Source: Pseudomonas sp. B21-023 (lineage in GTDB: Bacteria; Pseudomonadota; Gammaproteobacteria; Pseudomonadales; Pseudomonadaceae). From it: a stretch of 64,000 bases of DNA. Both the position numbers and the translations under genes were made by a program. The stretch covers positions 5,491,501 through 5,555,500 of the forward strand of contig NZ_CP087190.1 of assembly GCF_024749165.1 (NCBI RefSeq). The letters run 5' to 3'. Shown one piece after another: positions 25,922-33,915 of the stretch. The first letter of the stretch is position 1. Every line of letters begins with the position of its first letter. The notes under the pieces are model-generated. The model was not told the DNA's origin. It did no database searches and saw only the letters and a list, made by a program, of their open reading frames with translations.

Positions 25922-26962
25922 ATGACCAATAACAACCAGCAATTCGCCAGCGACAACTATTCCGGCATCTGCCCCGAAGCCTGGGCCGCGATGGAAAAGG
26001 CCAACCAGGGTCACGAACGCGCCTACGGCGACGACCAGTGGACCGAACGCGCCTCGGAGTACTTCCGCAAGCTGTTCGAGACCGACTGCGAAGTGTTCTT
26101 CGCCTTCAACGGCACCGCCGCCAACTCACTGGCCCTGGCCTCGCTGTGCCAGAGCTACCACAGCGTGATCTGCTCCGAGACCGCCCACGTCGAGACCGAC
26201 GAATGCGGTGCGCCGGAGTTCTTTTCCAACGGCTCCAAGCTGCTCACCGCGCCTAGCGTCAACGGCAAGCTCACCCCCGAGTCAATCCGCGAAGTGGCGC
26301 TCAAGCGCCAGGACATCCACTACCCCAAGCCGCGGGTGGTGACCCTTACCCAGGCCACCGAAGTGGGCACCGTCTACCGCCCCGACGAGCTCAAGGCGAT
26401 CAGCGCCACCTGCAAGGAACTGGGCCTGAACCTGCATATGGACGGCGCGCGCTTCACCAATGCCTGCGCGTTCCTCGGCTGTTCGCCGGCCGAGCTGACC
26501 TGGAAGGCTGGCGTCGATGTGCTTTGCTTCGGTGGCACCAAGAACGGCATGGCGGTGGGCGAGGCGATCCTGTTCTTCAACCGCGACCTGGCCGAAGACT
26601 TCGACTACCGCTGCAAGCAGGCCGGGCAGCTGGCGTCGAAGATGCGCTTCTTGTCGGCGCCGTGGGTCGGGCTGCTCGAAGACGGCGCGTGGATGCGCCA
26701 TGGCCAGCACGCCAACCACTGCGCGCAGTTGCTCGCATCGCTGGTGAGTGACCTGCCGGGGGTGGAGCTGATGTTCCCGGTTGAGGCCAACGGGGTGTTC
26801 CTGCAGATGCCGGAACCTGCGCTGGAGGCGCTGCGCAACAAAGGCTGGCGTTTCTATACCTTCATCGGTAGCGGTGGTGCGCGGTTCATGTGCTCGTGGG
26901 ATACCCAGGAATCTCGCGTGCGGGAGTTGGCGGCGGATATCCGCGGTATCTTCAACGCCTGA
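25922..26962 (+). CDS. ltaE: Low-specificity L-threonine aldolase
   Basis: PLP-dependent fold-type I enzyme (346 aa) cleaving L-threonine and L-allo-threonine to glycine and acetaldehyde. The start is ATG 25922, with AAAAGGA 8 nt upstream. Landmarks: FAFNGTAANSLALASL, CSETAHVETDECGAPEFF, HMDGARFTNA, and the PLP lysine in CFGGTKNGMAVGE. It is divergent from glyA, thus joining another route to or from glycine to the cluster. KT2440 has the same order (PP_0321 next to glyA, from memory). Confidence 0.95.
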   Translation: MTNNNQQFASDNYSGICPEAWAAMEKANQGHERAYGDDQWTERASEYFRKLFETDCEVFFAFNGTAANSLALASLCQSYHSVICSETAHVETDECGAPEFFSNGSKLLTAPSVNGKLTPESIREVALKRQDIHYPKPRVVTLTQATEVGTVYRPDELKAISATCKELGLNLHMDGARFTNACAFLGCSPAELTWKAGVDVLCFGGTKNGMAVGEAILFFNRDLAEDFDYRCKQAGQLASKMRFLSAPWVGLLEDGAWMRHGQHANHCAQLLASLVSDLPGVELMFPVEANGVFLQMPEPALEALRNKGWRFYTFIGSGGARFMCSWDTQESRVRELAADIRGIFNA

Positions 26963-26963
26963 C

Positions 26964-27055
26964 AGGCCTCCATCGCCGGCAAGCCGGCTCCCACAGGGTT
27001 AAGCGATCACCTGTGGGAGCCGGCTTGCCGGCGAAACGAGCGCAAAGCGCTCGCC
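26964..27055. repeat. REP pair (type A) between convergent genes
   Basis: Canonical inverted REP pair followed by the hairpin GAGCGCAAAGCGCTC, in the 99-nt gap between convergent ltaE and the chemoreceptor gene. It probably doubles as a transcription barrier. Confidence 0.85.
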
Positions 27056-27061
27056 TGCGAT

Positions 27062-28999
27062 TCAAAGGCGGAACCCACCCATCTGCCGCGCCAGGTCATC
27101 GGCCAAACCACGCAGCGCCTGGCACTCCTCGCGGCAATCCTGCACCTCGGCGGCCGTCTGCCGCGCCAGGTCGGAAATGCCCTGGACCGTCCGGTTGATC
27201 TCCTCGGTCACCGCCGACTGTTCCTCGGTGGCGGTGGCCACCTGCTCGTTCATGCCGCTGATGCGCTCGACCTGATCGGTAATCGCGCCGAGCGAGGTCC
27301 CGGTGCGCTGGCTCGACTCGACACCGTTGCCGGTGGCCGTTTGCCCGGCCTGCATCGACGCCACCGCCGTGCCGGCGCCCTGCTTGAGACGCTGGATCAT
27401 CTGCTGCACTTCGTCGGTGGACACCTGGGTGCGTCGCGCCAAGGTGCGTACTTCATCGGCGACAACCGCGAAGCCTCGCCCCATCTCGCCGGCCCGCGCC
27501 GCCTCGATGGCGGCGTTGAGCGCCAGCAGGTTGGTCTGCTCGGAGATGCTGCGGATCACCGCCAGCACTTCATCGATCGAGGCAACCTCGTCGGCCAGCT
27601 GGGTCACGGCCTCGGCAGCGCGGCCAATCTCCCCGGACATGCCCTCGATGTTGTGGATGGAGCGGCGCACCACTTCCCGCGCCTGCAGCGCTTCATCCCG
27701 CGCCGATTGCGAGGCGTGGGCGGCGGAGCCGGCATTCTGGGCGATATCCTGCACGGTCAGGCCCATCTCGTGCACGGCGGTGGCGACCATCTCGGTCATT
27801 TCCTGCTGGCGGCCCGAGCGCTCGGCGGTGTTGTCCACCACCTGGGTCACCTGCTCCACCGACTGGTGCAGACGTTCGGTGGTGCGCAGCACCTCGCCGA
27901 TCAGACCGCGCTGGCTGTCGAGGAAACGGTTAAAGCCCCGGGCCAGGTCACCCAGTTCGTCCTGGCGCGCATCATCCAGGCGATGGCTGAGGTCGCCCGC
28001 GCCACCGCCGATCTGCACCAGCGCCGCGGTGACCTGGCGGATCGGCCGCACCAACCCGCGCGCCAGCAGCACCACCAGCAACAACGAGATCAGCGCCACG
28101 CCGCCGCCAATCAGGCAGGTCTGCCAGATGGCCTGGCGCGCCTGGGCGTAGATCTCGGCTTCCGGCACTTCGGCCACCAGGGTCCAGTTCAGGTCGCGCA
28201 GCGGCAGGCCCAGAGCCAGGTAATCCTCGCCATCACGTTGGAAACGGCTGCTGCGCAGGCCCTCGCCGCCCACCAGCACAGCCTTCGCCGACTCGACGTC
28301 CAGCTGCTCGGCAAGTTGACGCTTGCCGCTGAACTGCTGGTCGGGATGGATCTGGATCAGCCCGTCGTTGCGCACCAGGAACACCTTGCCGTGCTCGCCG
28401 AAGCTGAAGTCGTGGATCAGCTTGGACAGCTCGGTCATGCGCAGGCCCATGCCTGCCACGCCCACCAGCTGGCCGGCCTTTTCCACGCGATAGTCGATGA
28501 ACAGCGCCAGCTCCCCCGTGGAGCCATCGATGTCGATGTTCAGCATGCGTTCGGCGCCGCTGTCGATGTAGCCGTAGAACCAGTTGTCCTTGGGGTTGGC
28601 GCGGCTGAGGGTGCGGTCCAGGCCTTTTTCGTTGTAGTAGTTGCCGCTCACCGTGGAGGCGAACAGGGTGGTAAAGGCGTGGTTGCGCTGCTTGGCGGCG
28701 TCGAGGTACTCGATGAACGCCGGCAGCGCGGCGGGATCTTCACCGGCAGCCAGCCAGTCGCGCAGGAGGGTGTTGCCGGCGACATCCGCGGCTGCCACCA
28801 GCGGGCGGCCGAGCATGCGTTCGATATCGTTGCGGATGGCTTCGATGCTGGCCGGCAAGGCCGTATCCACCAGGTAGCGCTCGGTAAGGCGGTTGAGCGC
28901 CACCGTGTAGATCGCCACCACCACCAGAATGCTCGCCAACAGGGCGGCGCCCATGCTTGCAATCAGTTGCCACTGGATACTCCGCCGCCAGATGCGCAT
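27062..28999 (-). CDS. mcpH: Methyl-accepting chemotaxis protein, McpH-type
   Basis: 645-aa membrane chemoreceptor. The start is ATG 28999 (MRIWRRSIQWQLIASMGAAL), with GGGGAG 7 nt upstream. First transmembrane helix about 12-34, a large periplasmic ligand-binding domain (about 35-285, Cache-like size, with WFYGYIDSGAERMLNIDIDG), second helix near 290-312, HAMP, then the cytoplasmic signalling domain with the hairpin tip EQTNLLALNAAIEAARAGE. By position next to ltaE it matches PP_0320 (McpH) of KT2440, which mediates chemotaxis to purine derivatives; ligand assignment here is by synteny memory only. Confidence 0.85.
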   Translation of the reverse strand: MRIWRRSIQWQLIASMGAALLASILVVVAIYTVALNRLTERYLVDTALPASIEAIRNDIERMLGRPLVAAADVAGNTLLRDWLAAGEDPAALPAFIEYLDAAKQRNHAFTTLFASTVSGNYYNEKGLDRTLSRANPKDNWFYGYIDSGAERMLNIDIDGSTGELALFIDYRVEKAGQLVGVAGMGLRMTELSKLIHDFSFGEHGKVFLVRNDGLIQIHPDQQFSGKRQLAEQLDVESAKAVLVGGEGLRSSRFQRDGEDYLALGLPLRDLNWTLVAEVPEAEIYAQARQAIWQTCLIGGGVALISLLLVVLLARGLVRPIRQVTAALVQIGGGAGDLSHRLDDARQDELGDLARGFNRFLDSQRGLIGEVLRTTERLHQSVEQVTQVVDNTAERSGRQQEMTEMVATAVHEMGLTVQDIAQNAGSAAHASQSARDEALQAREVVRRSIHNIEGMSGEIGRAAEAVTQLADEVASIDEVLAVIRSISEQTNLLALNAAIEAARAGEMGRGFAVVADEVRTLARRTQVSTDEVQQMIQRLKQGAGTAVASMQAGQTATGNGVESSQRTGTSLGAITDQVERISGMNEQVATATEEQSAVTEEINRTVQGISDLARQTAAEVQDCREECQALRGLADDLARQMGGFRL

Positions 29000-29031
29000 G
29001 TTCCACTCCCCGATAATTATTGTTTTTCGGG

Positions 29032-29045
29032 AAGTGTATACACTT
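29032..29045. promoter_or_regulatory. Perfect 14-bp palindrome upstream of the mcpH-like gene
   Basis: AAGTGTATACACTT lies 33-46 nt before the chemoreceptor start codon, inside the short gap to the ZapA-like gene. TGTATACA-centred palindromes are typical of GntR-family operators. It is a candidate repressor site; the regulator is unknown. Confidence 0.5.
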
Positions 29046-29134
29046 AAGTATCCAGTTGTTCCAGTGATCCGCGACACAACGGCCGCCCTAGTCGCGGGGC
29101 AAGCCTGCTACCAGTCGCCGCGCGATGGCGTCAG

Positions 29135-29437
29135 TCAGACGTCGGAGACGGCCTTGCTGATGGCATCGACCGTGGCGTCGATCTGCGCCTGGGTGCGCTC
29201 GAGGGTGCGGTCGTGCTCGCGCTGCAGTTCGATCTGCCTGGAGCACAGGTTCAGGGCGGCCAGCACCAGCAGCTTGTCGCCGATCAGGGTCGGGTAGCTG
29301 CGCTTGGTCTCGGCCAGGGCGACATTGAGCATGCGCACGGCTTGGTTCAGGGTTTCTTCCTGGCCCTCGGGAGCCTTCAGCGAATAGTCGTTGCCCAGGA
29401 TCGACACGACATTGACCGGCTGCGCTTGCAGTCTCAT
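29135..29437 (-). CDS. ZapA-like cell division protein
   Basis: 100-aa small protein with the ZapA signature: VNVVSILGNDYSLKAPEGQE, then QAVRMLNVALAETKR and GDKLLVLAALNLCSRQIEL followed by a coiled-coil tail. ZapA stabilises FtsZ rings. The ATG overlaps the upstream coiled-coil gene's stop (ATGA), so the two are co-translated. In many gammaproteobacteria a zapA-like pair lies next to the 6S RNA gene and a 5-formyl-THF cyclo-ligase; neither is present here, so this may be a second ZapA paralogue. Confidence 0.8.
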   Translation of the reverse strand: MRLQAQPVNVVSILGNDYSLKAPEGQEETLNQAVRMLNVALAETKRSYPTLIGDKLLVLAALNLCSRQIELQREHDRTLERTQAQIDATVDAISKAVSDV

Positions 29438-29664
29438 GCGTTCACGACACCCGCGCTGGCGCGCTCGACCAAGGCCTGGATGCGCGCGGCGGTGGCGCCG
29501 TGCTTCTCTTCCTGTTCCATGAGCGACAACTGCAGGCTGTCGTTCTCTTCCTTGGCCTGGGCCAGTTCCTGGCTGAGGTTGGCGTTCTGTTCGGCCAGCT
29601 GTGCGTTCTTGTGCATCAGGTCGCTGACCAGTTGCTCGAGTTGATTCAGGGAAGTTTCCAACAT
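29434..29664 (-). CDS. Small coiled-coil protein (TIGR02449-like)
   Basis: 76-aa protein that is almost entirely one coiled coil: LETSLNQLEQLVSDLMHKN, AQLAEQNANLSQELAQAKEE, with Leu heptads. The start is ATG 29664 (MLETSLNQ). Proteins of this type are regularly encoded just before zapA and may act with it in division; that is inference from the conserved pairing. Its stop overlaps the ZapA-like start. Confidence 0.78.
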   Translation of the reverse strand: MLETSLNQLEQLVSDLMHKNAQLAEQNANLSQELAQAKEENDSLQLSLMEQEEKHGATAARIQALVERASAGVVNA

Positions 29665-29761
29665 GCGTCTATCTCGGTTGTTGCAAAGGGCGCACACGAT
29701 AAGGAAAAACTGCCGCCCCCGCCATTAAATATCGGATTCAAAAGGTGTTTGCCGGGTTCAG

Positions 29762-29802
29762 GTTGACCCAGGATCGGCTCCCTTGTTCCGACCTGGATCA
29801 AC
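29762..29802. repeat. 15-bp inverted repeat in the divergent region before the second chemoreceptor
   Basis: GTTGACCCAGGATCGG (29762-29777) and CCGACCTGGATCAAC (29788-29802) pair with one mismatch and one bulge around a 10-nt loop. It lies between the coiled-coil gene and the chemoreceptor, upstream of the putative sigma-28 promoter. No T run follows, so an operator or mRNA hairpin is as likely as a terminator. Confidence 0.5.
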
Positions 29803-29851
29803 CGCTGGTCAGGAAAATAGTTAGCTGCCTCACAATTTCATCAAGTCAGCC

Positions 29852-29878
29852 TAAAGACTGGCCGGTCACGACCGATAG
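29852..29878 (+). promoter_or_regulatory. Putative sigma-28 (FliA) promoter of the chemoreceptor gene
   Basis: TAAA-N15-ACCGATAG matches the flagellar sigma-28 consensus TAAA-N15-GCCGATAA at the -35 element and at six of eight -10 positions. It lies 62 nt before the ATG at 29941, the right distance and orientation for a motility-regulated chemoreceptor. Confidence 0.65.
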
Positions 29879-29940
29879 GCAGGCAGGTCTTCTTCCGTCG
29901 CATGGATCGCGGCACCTCTTCTGCCTTGGAAACCGCCTCC

Positions 29941-31566
29941 ATGTCCTTACGCAATATGAATATCGCGCCCCGCGCGTTGCTCGGGTTCGCCGTGATCGGT
30001 GTGCTGATGCTCGGCCTGGGTATCTTCTCGCTGATCCAGATGGGCAACATCCGCCAGGCTGGCGTGACCATCGAAGAAGTCAGCGTGCCCAGCATCAAGA
30101 CCCTCGACGAGCTGACCGCACTGAACCTGCGCCTGCGCACCCTCTCCTACCGCCTGCTGCTCAACCGCGAACCGGCCACCCAGCAAGACACCCTGCGCCT
30201 GCTGGACGAGCGCAATGCGCAGATCGACAAGGCGCGCCGCGCCTACGAGCCACTGGTGACCGCCGCCGACGAGAAGGCCGCCTTCGACCAATACGGCCTG
30301 CTGCTCAACCAGTACCGCCAGCTCGAGGCGCGCATGCGTAGCCTGAGCCAGGCCGGTGACCTCGATGCCCTGCGTGACCTGCTCAACCGCGACCTGCTGG
30401 ACAACTCCGAGCAGATCAACAAGGTCATGGACGCGCTGGTGCGCATCAACACCGACCAGACCAGCGCCACCAACGCCCAGGCGGCCGAGCAGTATAGCGG
30501 CGCCTTCGCCCTGGTCATCAGCCTGCTGGTAGCGGCCACGGTGCTGACCTTGCTGTTCGCCTTCCTGCTCACCCGCAGCATCGTCAAGCCCATCGACGAG
30601 GCGCTCAAGGCCGCCGAGCAGATCGCCGAAGGCGACCTGACCCACAGCATTCACGCCGACGGCACCGATGAGGCCGCGCGCCTGCTCAAGGCCATGGCCA
30701 AGATGCAGGACAAGCTGCGCGACACCTTGCAACTGATCGCCGGCTCCGCCACCCAGCTGGCCTCCGCCGCCGAAGAGCTGAACAGCGTCACCGATGAAAG
30801 CGCCCGTGGCCTGCAGCAGCAGAACAACGAGATCGAGCAGGCCGCCACCGCCGTTACCGAAATGACCAGTGCCGTCGAAGAAGTGGCCCGTAACGCGGTC
30901 AGCACTTCGGAAGCCTCCAGCGAAGCCAGCCGTTCGGCCGGCGATGGCCGCGACCTGGTACTGGAGACCGTGGGCGCCATCGAGCGCATGAGCGGCGATG
31001 TGCAGGCCACCGCCAAGCTGATCGCACACCTCGCCGAGCAGTCCCGTGATATCGGCAAGGTGCTCGACGTGATCCGCGGCCTGGCCGACCAGACCAACCT
31101 GCTGGCGCTCAACGCCGCCATCGAGGCCGCCCGCGCCGGCGAGGCAGGCCGTGGTTTTGCCGTGGTCGCCGACGAAGTGCGCGCCCTGGCCCACCGCACC
31201 CAGCAGTCCACCAGCGAGATCGAGCGGATGATCGGCAGCATCCAGGGTGGCACCGAGCAGGCCGTGGACTCGATGCGCACCAGCACCGAGCGCGCCGAAT
31301 CGACCCTGAACATCGCCCGTGGCGCGGGCCTGGCGCTGGACACCATCGCCGGCGCGGTGGCGCAGATCAACGAGCGCAACCTGGTGATCGCCAGCGCCGC
31401 CGAGGAGCAGGCCCAGGTGGCCCGCGAGGTGGACCGCAACCTGGTGAACATCAACGACCTGTCGGTGCAGAGCGCCACCGGGGCACATCAGACCAGCGCG
31501 GCGAGTGCCGAGCTGTCGCGCCTGGCGGTTGACTTGAACGGCCTGGTGGCTCGATTCCGTACCTGA
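29941..31566 (+). CDS. Methyl-accepting chemotaxis protein with short ligand-binding domain
   Basis: 541-aa chemoreceptor. The start is ATG 29941 (MSLRNMNIAPRALLGFAVIG). First helix about 9-30, a periplasmic four-helix-bundle-type domain (about 31-190), second helix about 190-212 (ALVISLLVAATVLTLLFAFL), HAMP (TRSIVKPIDEALKAAEQIAE), then signalling helices with the conserved tip DQTNLLALNAAIEAARAGEA. The ligand cannot be read from sequence. Its position corresponds to PP_0317 of KT2440 (memory). It is likely controlled by the sigma-28 promoter at 29852. Confidence 0.92.
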   Translation: MSLRNMNIAPRALLGFAVIGVLMLGLGIFSLIQMGNIRQAGVTIEEVSVPSIKTLDELTALNLRLRTLSYRLLLNREPATQQDTLRLLDERNAQIDKARRAYEPLVTAADEKAAFDQYGLLLNQYRQLEARMRSLSQAGDLDALRDLLNRDLLDNSEQINKVMDALVRINTDQTSATNAQAAEQYSGAFALVISLLVAATVLTLLFAFLLTRSIVKPIDEALKAAEQIAEGDLTHSIHADGTDEAARLLKAMAKMQDKLRDTLQLIAGSATQLASAAEELNSVTDESARGLQQQNNEIEQAATAVTEMTSAVEEVARNAVSTSEASSEASRSAGDGRDLVLETVGAIERMSGDVQATAKLIAHLAEQSRDIGKVLDVIRGLADQTNLLALNAAIEAARAGEAGRGFAVVADEVRALAHRTQQSTSEIERMIGSIQGGTEQAVDSMRTSTERAESTLNIARGAGLALDTIAGAVAQINERNLVIASAAEEQAQVAREVDRNLVNINDLSVQSATGAHQTSAASAELSRLAVDLNGLVARFRT

Positions 31567-31621
31567 CCTTCACAGCTATCGCAGGACAAGCCAGGGATTT
31601 ACTGACCCCAACCGAACGGCA

Positions 31622-32482
31622 TCAGGCAGGGCCCCTGATGCCATCTCTGGCTTCCGCCGGTGAAACAGGTTTGTCGTCAAGCGTGAACACTCGAACGCTG
31701 GGAATGCTATCGGTTGCCGATGGCGTACTTGCTCCGACAGGACTTTCTCTGCGCAGGCCCAGCACTGCCCTTGCATTGGTGCTGACACTGTTTTTGACGT
31801 ACTGCCAGAGATCCGCTCGGTTCTCCCATACCGCCTTGGCAATTCGAGTCCCTGCCCCAAATGCCAACAGAGCAGTCCCGGCATTGGCAACATAGGTTGC
31901 CGCCCCCACCCCGGCCAACCCCAACCCTGCTGCCACCACACTGGTGGCGGAGCCAGCCAGGGCAACCCGTGTGGCGTTCAACGCCAACGCCCCCTTGGGC
32001 TCTGGTCCCAACAACAAAGCCAGCGGCGAGGCGGTATGCAATGCGATGGTCTCGGAGCGCTGAATGATCTGCGAGACCAAGGTAGAGTAACCGCCAGTCG
32101 GATCAAGCTGGTTCACTGGATCTCCCGCACAATACATGTACGCGTTGATGCCGCCCTTGTCGAACGGACTCAACGTGTCAGGTTCTTGGAACCGCATCAA
32201 GGCAGGACTGTATCGACGGTGCCCATTACCTAATGGATAGCGATCCATCCGGGCGTCACGAGGCTGGCCACAGAAACCTGTCATCGGGCTGATCGGTGCC
32301 GTTAACGCCCCATACGCGGTATAGCCCCGACCGGAAAAACCAGTGCCGCCAAGGGGGGTGTTCTGTCTGTCACAGGCAAACAAGTAGGTAGGCACTGTCC
32401 ACAATCCTTCGCCGCGAATTCCATCCGAAGATACGCAGCGATGCGGCGGTAGTGGAACTGGCAAAAATATCAGGTACCCCAT
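31622..32482 (-). CDS. Short orphan RHS-core protein 2
   Basis: About 286-aa protein if started at ATG 32482, but the ribosome binding site there is poor and a later start near YLFACDRQNTPLGG is possible. Core landmarks: YTAYGALTAP, PLGNGHRRYSPALMRFQEPD, LSPFDKGGINAYMYCAGDPV and NQLDPTGG. The tail contains a long Ala/Gly/Leu hydrophobic stretch (LNATRVALAGSATSVVAAG, AGVGAATYVANAGTALLAFG) able to span a membrane, then a basic region ending IRGPA. There is no shell or immunity gene. It is less AT-rich than the other three copies. It lies between the chemoreceptor and gbcB. Function unknown. Confidence 0.75.
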   Translation of the reverse strand: MGYLIFLPVPLPPHRCVSSDGIRGEGLWTVPTYLFACDRQNTPLGGTGFSGRGYTAYGALTAPISPMTGFCGQPRDARMDRYPLGNGHRRYSPALMRFQEPDTLSPFDKGGINAYMYCAGDPVNQLDPTGGYSTLVSQIIQRSETIALHTASPLALLLGPEPKGALALNATRVALAGSATSVVAAGLGLAGVGAATYVANAGTALLAFGAGTRIAKAVWENRADLWQYVKNSVSTNARAVLGLRRESPVGASTPSATDSIPSVRVFTLDDKPVSPAEARDGIRGPA

Positions 32483-32487
32483 GTAAC

Positions 32488-32509
32488 CAGGGCCGCTTTG
32501 CGGCCCCTG
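32488..32509. terminator. Hairpin between gbcB and the RHS gene
   Basis: GGGCCGC-TTT-GCGGCCC, a 7-bp GC stem just after the gbcB stop. It probably ends the gbcB transcript, although no clear T tract follows. It also overlaps the presumed 5' region of the RHS gene. Confidence 0.5.
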
Positions 32510-32519
32510 CGAATGCAGA

Positions 32520-33620
32520 TCAATACTCGATCCGCACATCCCCCTTCGGCACGCTGCAGCACGACAGGATGTAGCCCTCGGCCTCGTCCTCCTCGGTGAT
32601 CCCGCCGTTGTGCTCCATCTCCACCTCGCCGCCGAGCTTGAGCACCTTGCAGGTGCCGCAGATGCCCATGCCACAAGCCTTGGGGATCATCAACCCGACC
32701 TTGGCCGCCGCCGCGTGCACGGTCTCGCCCGGGGCCACGCGAATACTCTTGTCGCTACCGACGAACTCCACCAGGTTGAGGTCGGCTACATCCACTTCCG
32801 GCGCATCGGCCGCGGCCTCCGCGTGCTCGACCGCGTCGGCCTTGGCCTCCGGCGGCGTCGCGCCGAACGATTCCTCGTGGTAGTTCTTCATGTCGAAGCC
32901 GACCGCTTCGAGCATGCGCTTGACCGCGCTCATGTAGGGCGTTGGGCCGCAGCAGAATATGGTGCGCTCGAGGTAGTCCGGGGCGATCAGTTCCATCAAT
33001 CGCTGGTTGAGGTAACCGCGATAACCCGCCCACGGCTCGCCCAGCCCGTGCTTCTCGCAAATGATATGCAGGCTGAAGTTGGGGATGCGCGAGGCCATCT
33101 GCTCCAGCTCACGGTGGTAGATGATGTCTTTCGGCGAGCGGGCGCTGTGCACGAACACCATGTCGACATTGGCGTTGGTGTCGTAGAACCAGCGGGCCAT
33201 GGACATCACCGGGGTGATGCCGACGCCGCCGGACAGGTACAGCGTCTTGCCGGCCGGGAAGTCGATGGCGTTGAATAGCCCCACCGGCCCGTGCACCGGT
33301 AGCTCGGCGCCTTCGTGCATGGTGTCGTGGAGGAAGTTGGAGACCAGCCCGCCCGGCACCCGCTTGACGGTGATCGAGAAGCTGTAAGGCACCGACGGCG
33401 AGCTGGAGATGGTGTACGAACGCATCACCGGCTTGCCTTCGATCTCCAGCTCCAGGGTGACGAACTGCCCGGGCTTGAAGAAGAACATGATCGGCTGGTC
33501 GGCCATGAAGCAGAAGGTGCGCACGTCCCAGGTTTCCTGGATGACCTTGACACAACGCACGATGTGGCGGCCATTGGCCCAGGTCTGGGTGGTAACCGGA
33601 TTGAGGAAGGTATCGGACAT
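32520..33620 (-). CDS. gbcB: Glycine betaine monooxygenase, reductase subunit
   Basis: Transfers electrons from NAD(P)H to the Rieske oxygenase GbcA (366 aa). The start is ATG 33620 (MSDTFLNPVTTQTWANGRHI), with GGAG 6 nt upstream. FAD motif RSYTISSSPSVPYSF (near 93), NAD motif LSGGVGITPVMSMARWFYD (near 155), an Ala/Glu-rich linker (EHAEAAADAPEVDVADLNL), and a C-terminal plant-type [2Fe-2S] ferredoxin domain with CGMGICGTCKV and a last Cys in YILSCCSVPKG. It is divergent from gbcA, as in other pseudomonads. Confidence 0.95.
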   Translation of the reverse strand: MSDTFLNPVTTQTWANGRHIVRCVKVIQETWDVRTFCFMADQPIMFFFKPGQFVTLELEIEGKPVMRSYTISSSPSVPYSFSITVKRVPGGLVSNFLHDTMHEGAELPVHGPVGLFNAIDFPAGKTLYLSGGVGITPVMSMARWFYDTNANVDMVFVHSARSPKDIIYHRELEQMASRIPNFSLHIICEKHGLGEPWAGYRGYLNQRLMELIAPDYLERTIFCCGPTPYMSAVKRMLEAVGFDMKNYHEESFGATPPEAKADAVEHAEAAADAPEVDVADLNLVEFVGSDKSIRVAPGETVHAAAAKVGLMIPKACGMGICGTCKVLKLGGEVEMEHNGGITEEDEAEGYILSCCSVPKGDVRIEY

Positions 33621-33915
33621 GTTCATCTCCAGCAGCCGACTGTCGGCCTTTCTTATGGCTCCGATAATGCGCATAGCGCCGTGTACGTACATTCCCATCC
33701 GCGACATCGGCGTGCTTATCGCGACCAGCCCCGCGCTACAAGGGCTGGCGCGTCGGAATTCGATGCGGCCATGTCGCCCGTGGATATGGTCCTTTCACTG
33801 CCCGGACGCACACTCCTCGGCAAAACAACACGCTGTTCATCCAACGACAGCCTTGCGGCATTACAACAACGATTAGCCACTTCAGCCGGCCGCACGCGGC
33901 CACGAGGACCACACG
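33621..33915. promoter_or_regulatory. Divergent gbcB / gbcA control region
   Basis: 295-nt gap without a gene, driving gbcB leftward and gbcA rightward. Two perfect palindromes lie close together on the gbcB side: ATGCGCAT (33667-33674) and TGTACGTACA (33682-33691). In P. aeruginosa both genes are activated by GbdR in the presence of glycine betaine or dimethylglycine; I could not assign a GbdR site with confidence. Confidence 0.55.

Noticed and set aside
29000..29134. 6S RNA gene expected downstream of a zapA-like gene
   Set aside because: The gap is only 135 nt, shows no long irregular hairpin, and contains instead the palindrome and promoter region of the chemoreceptor gene.
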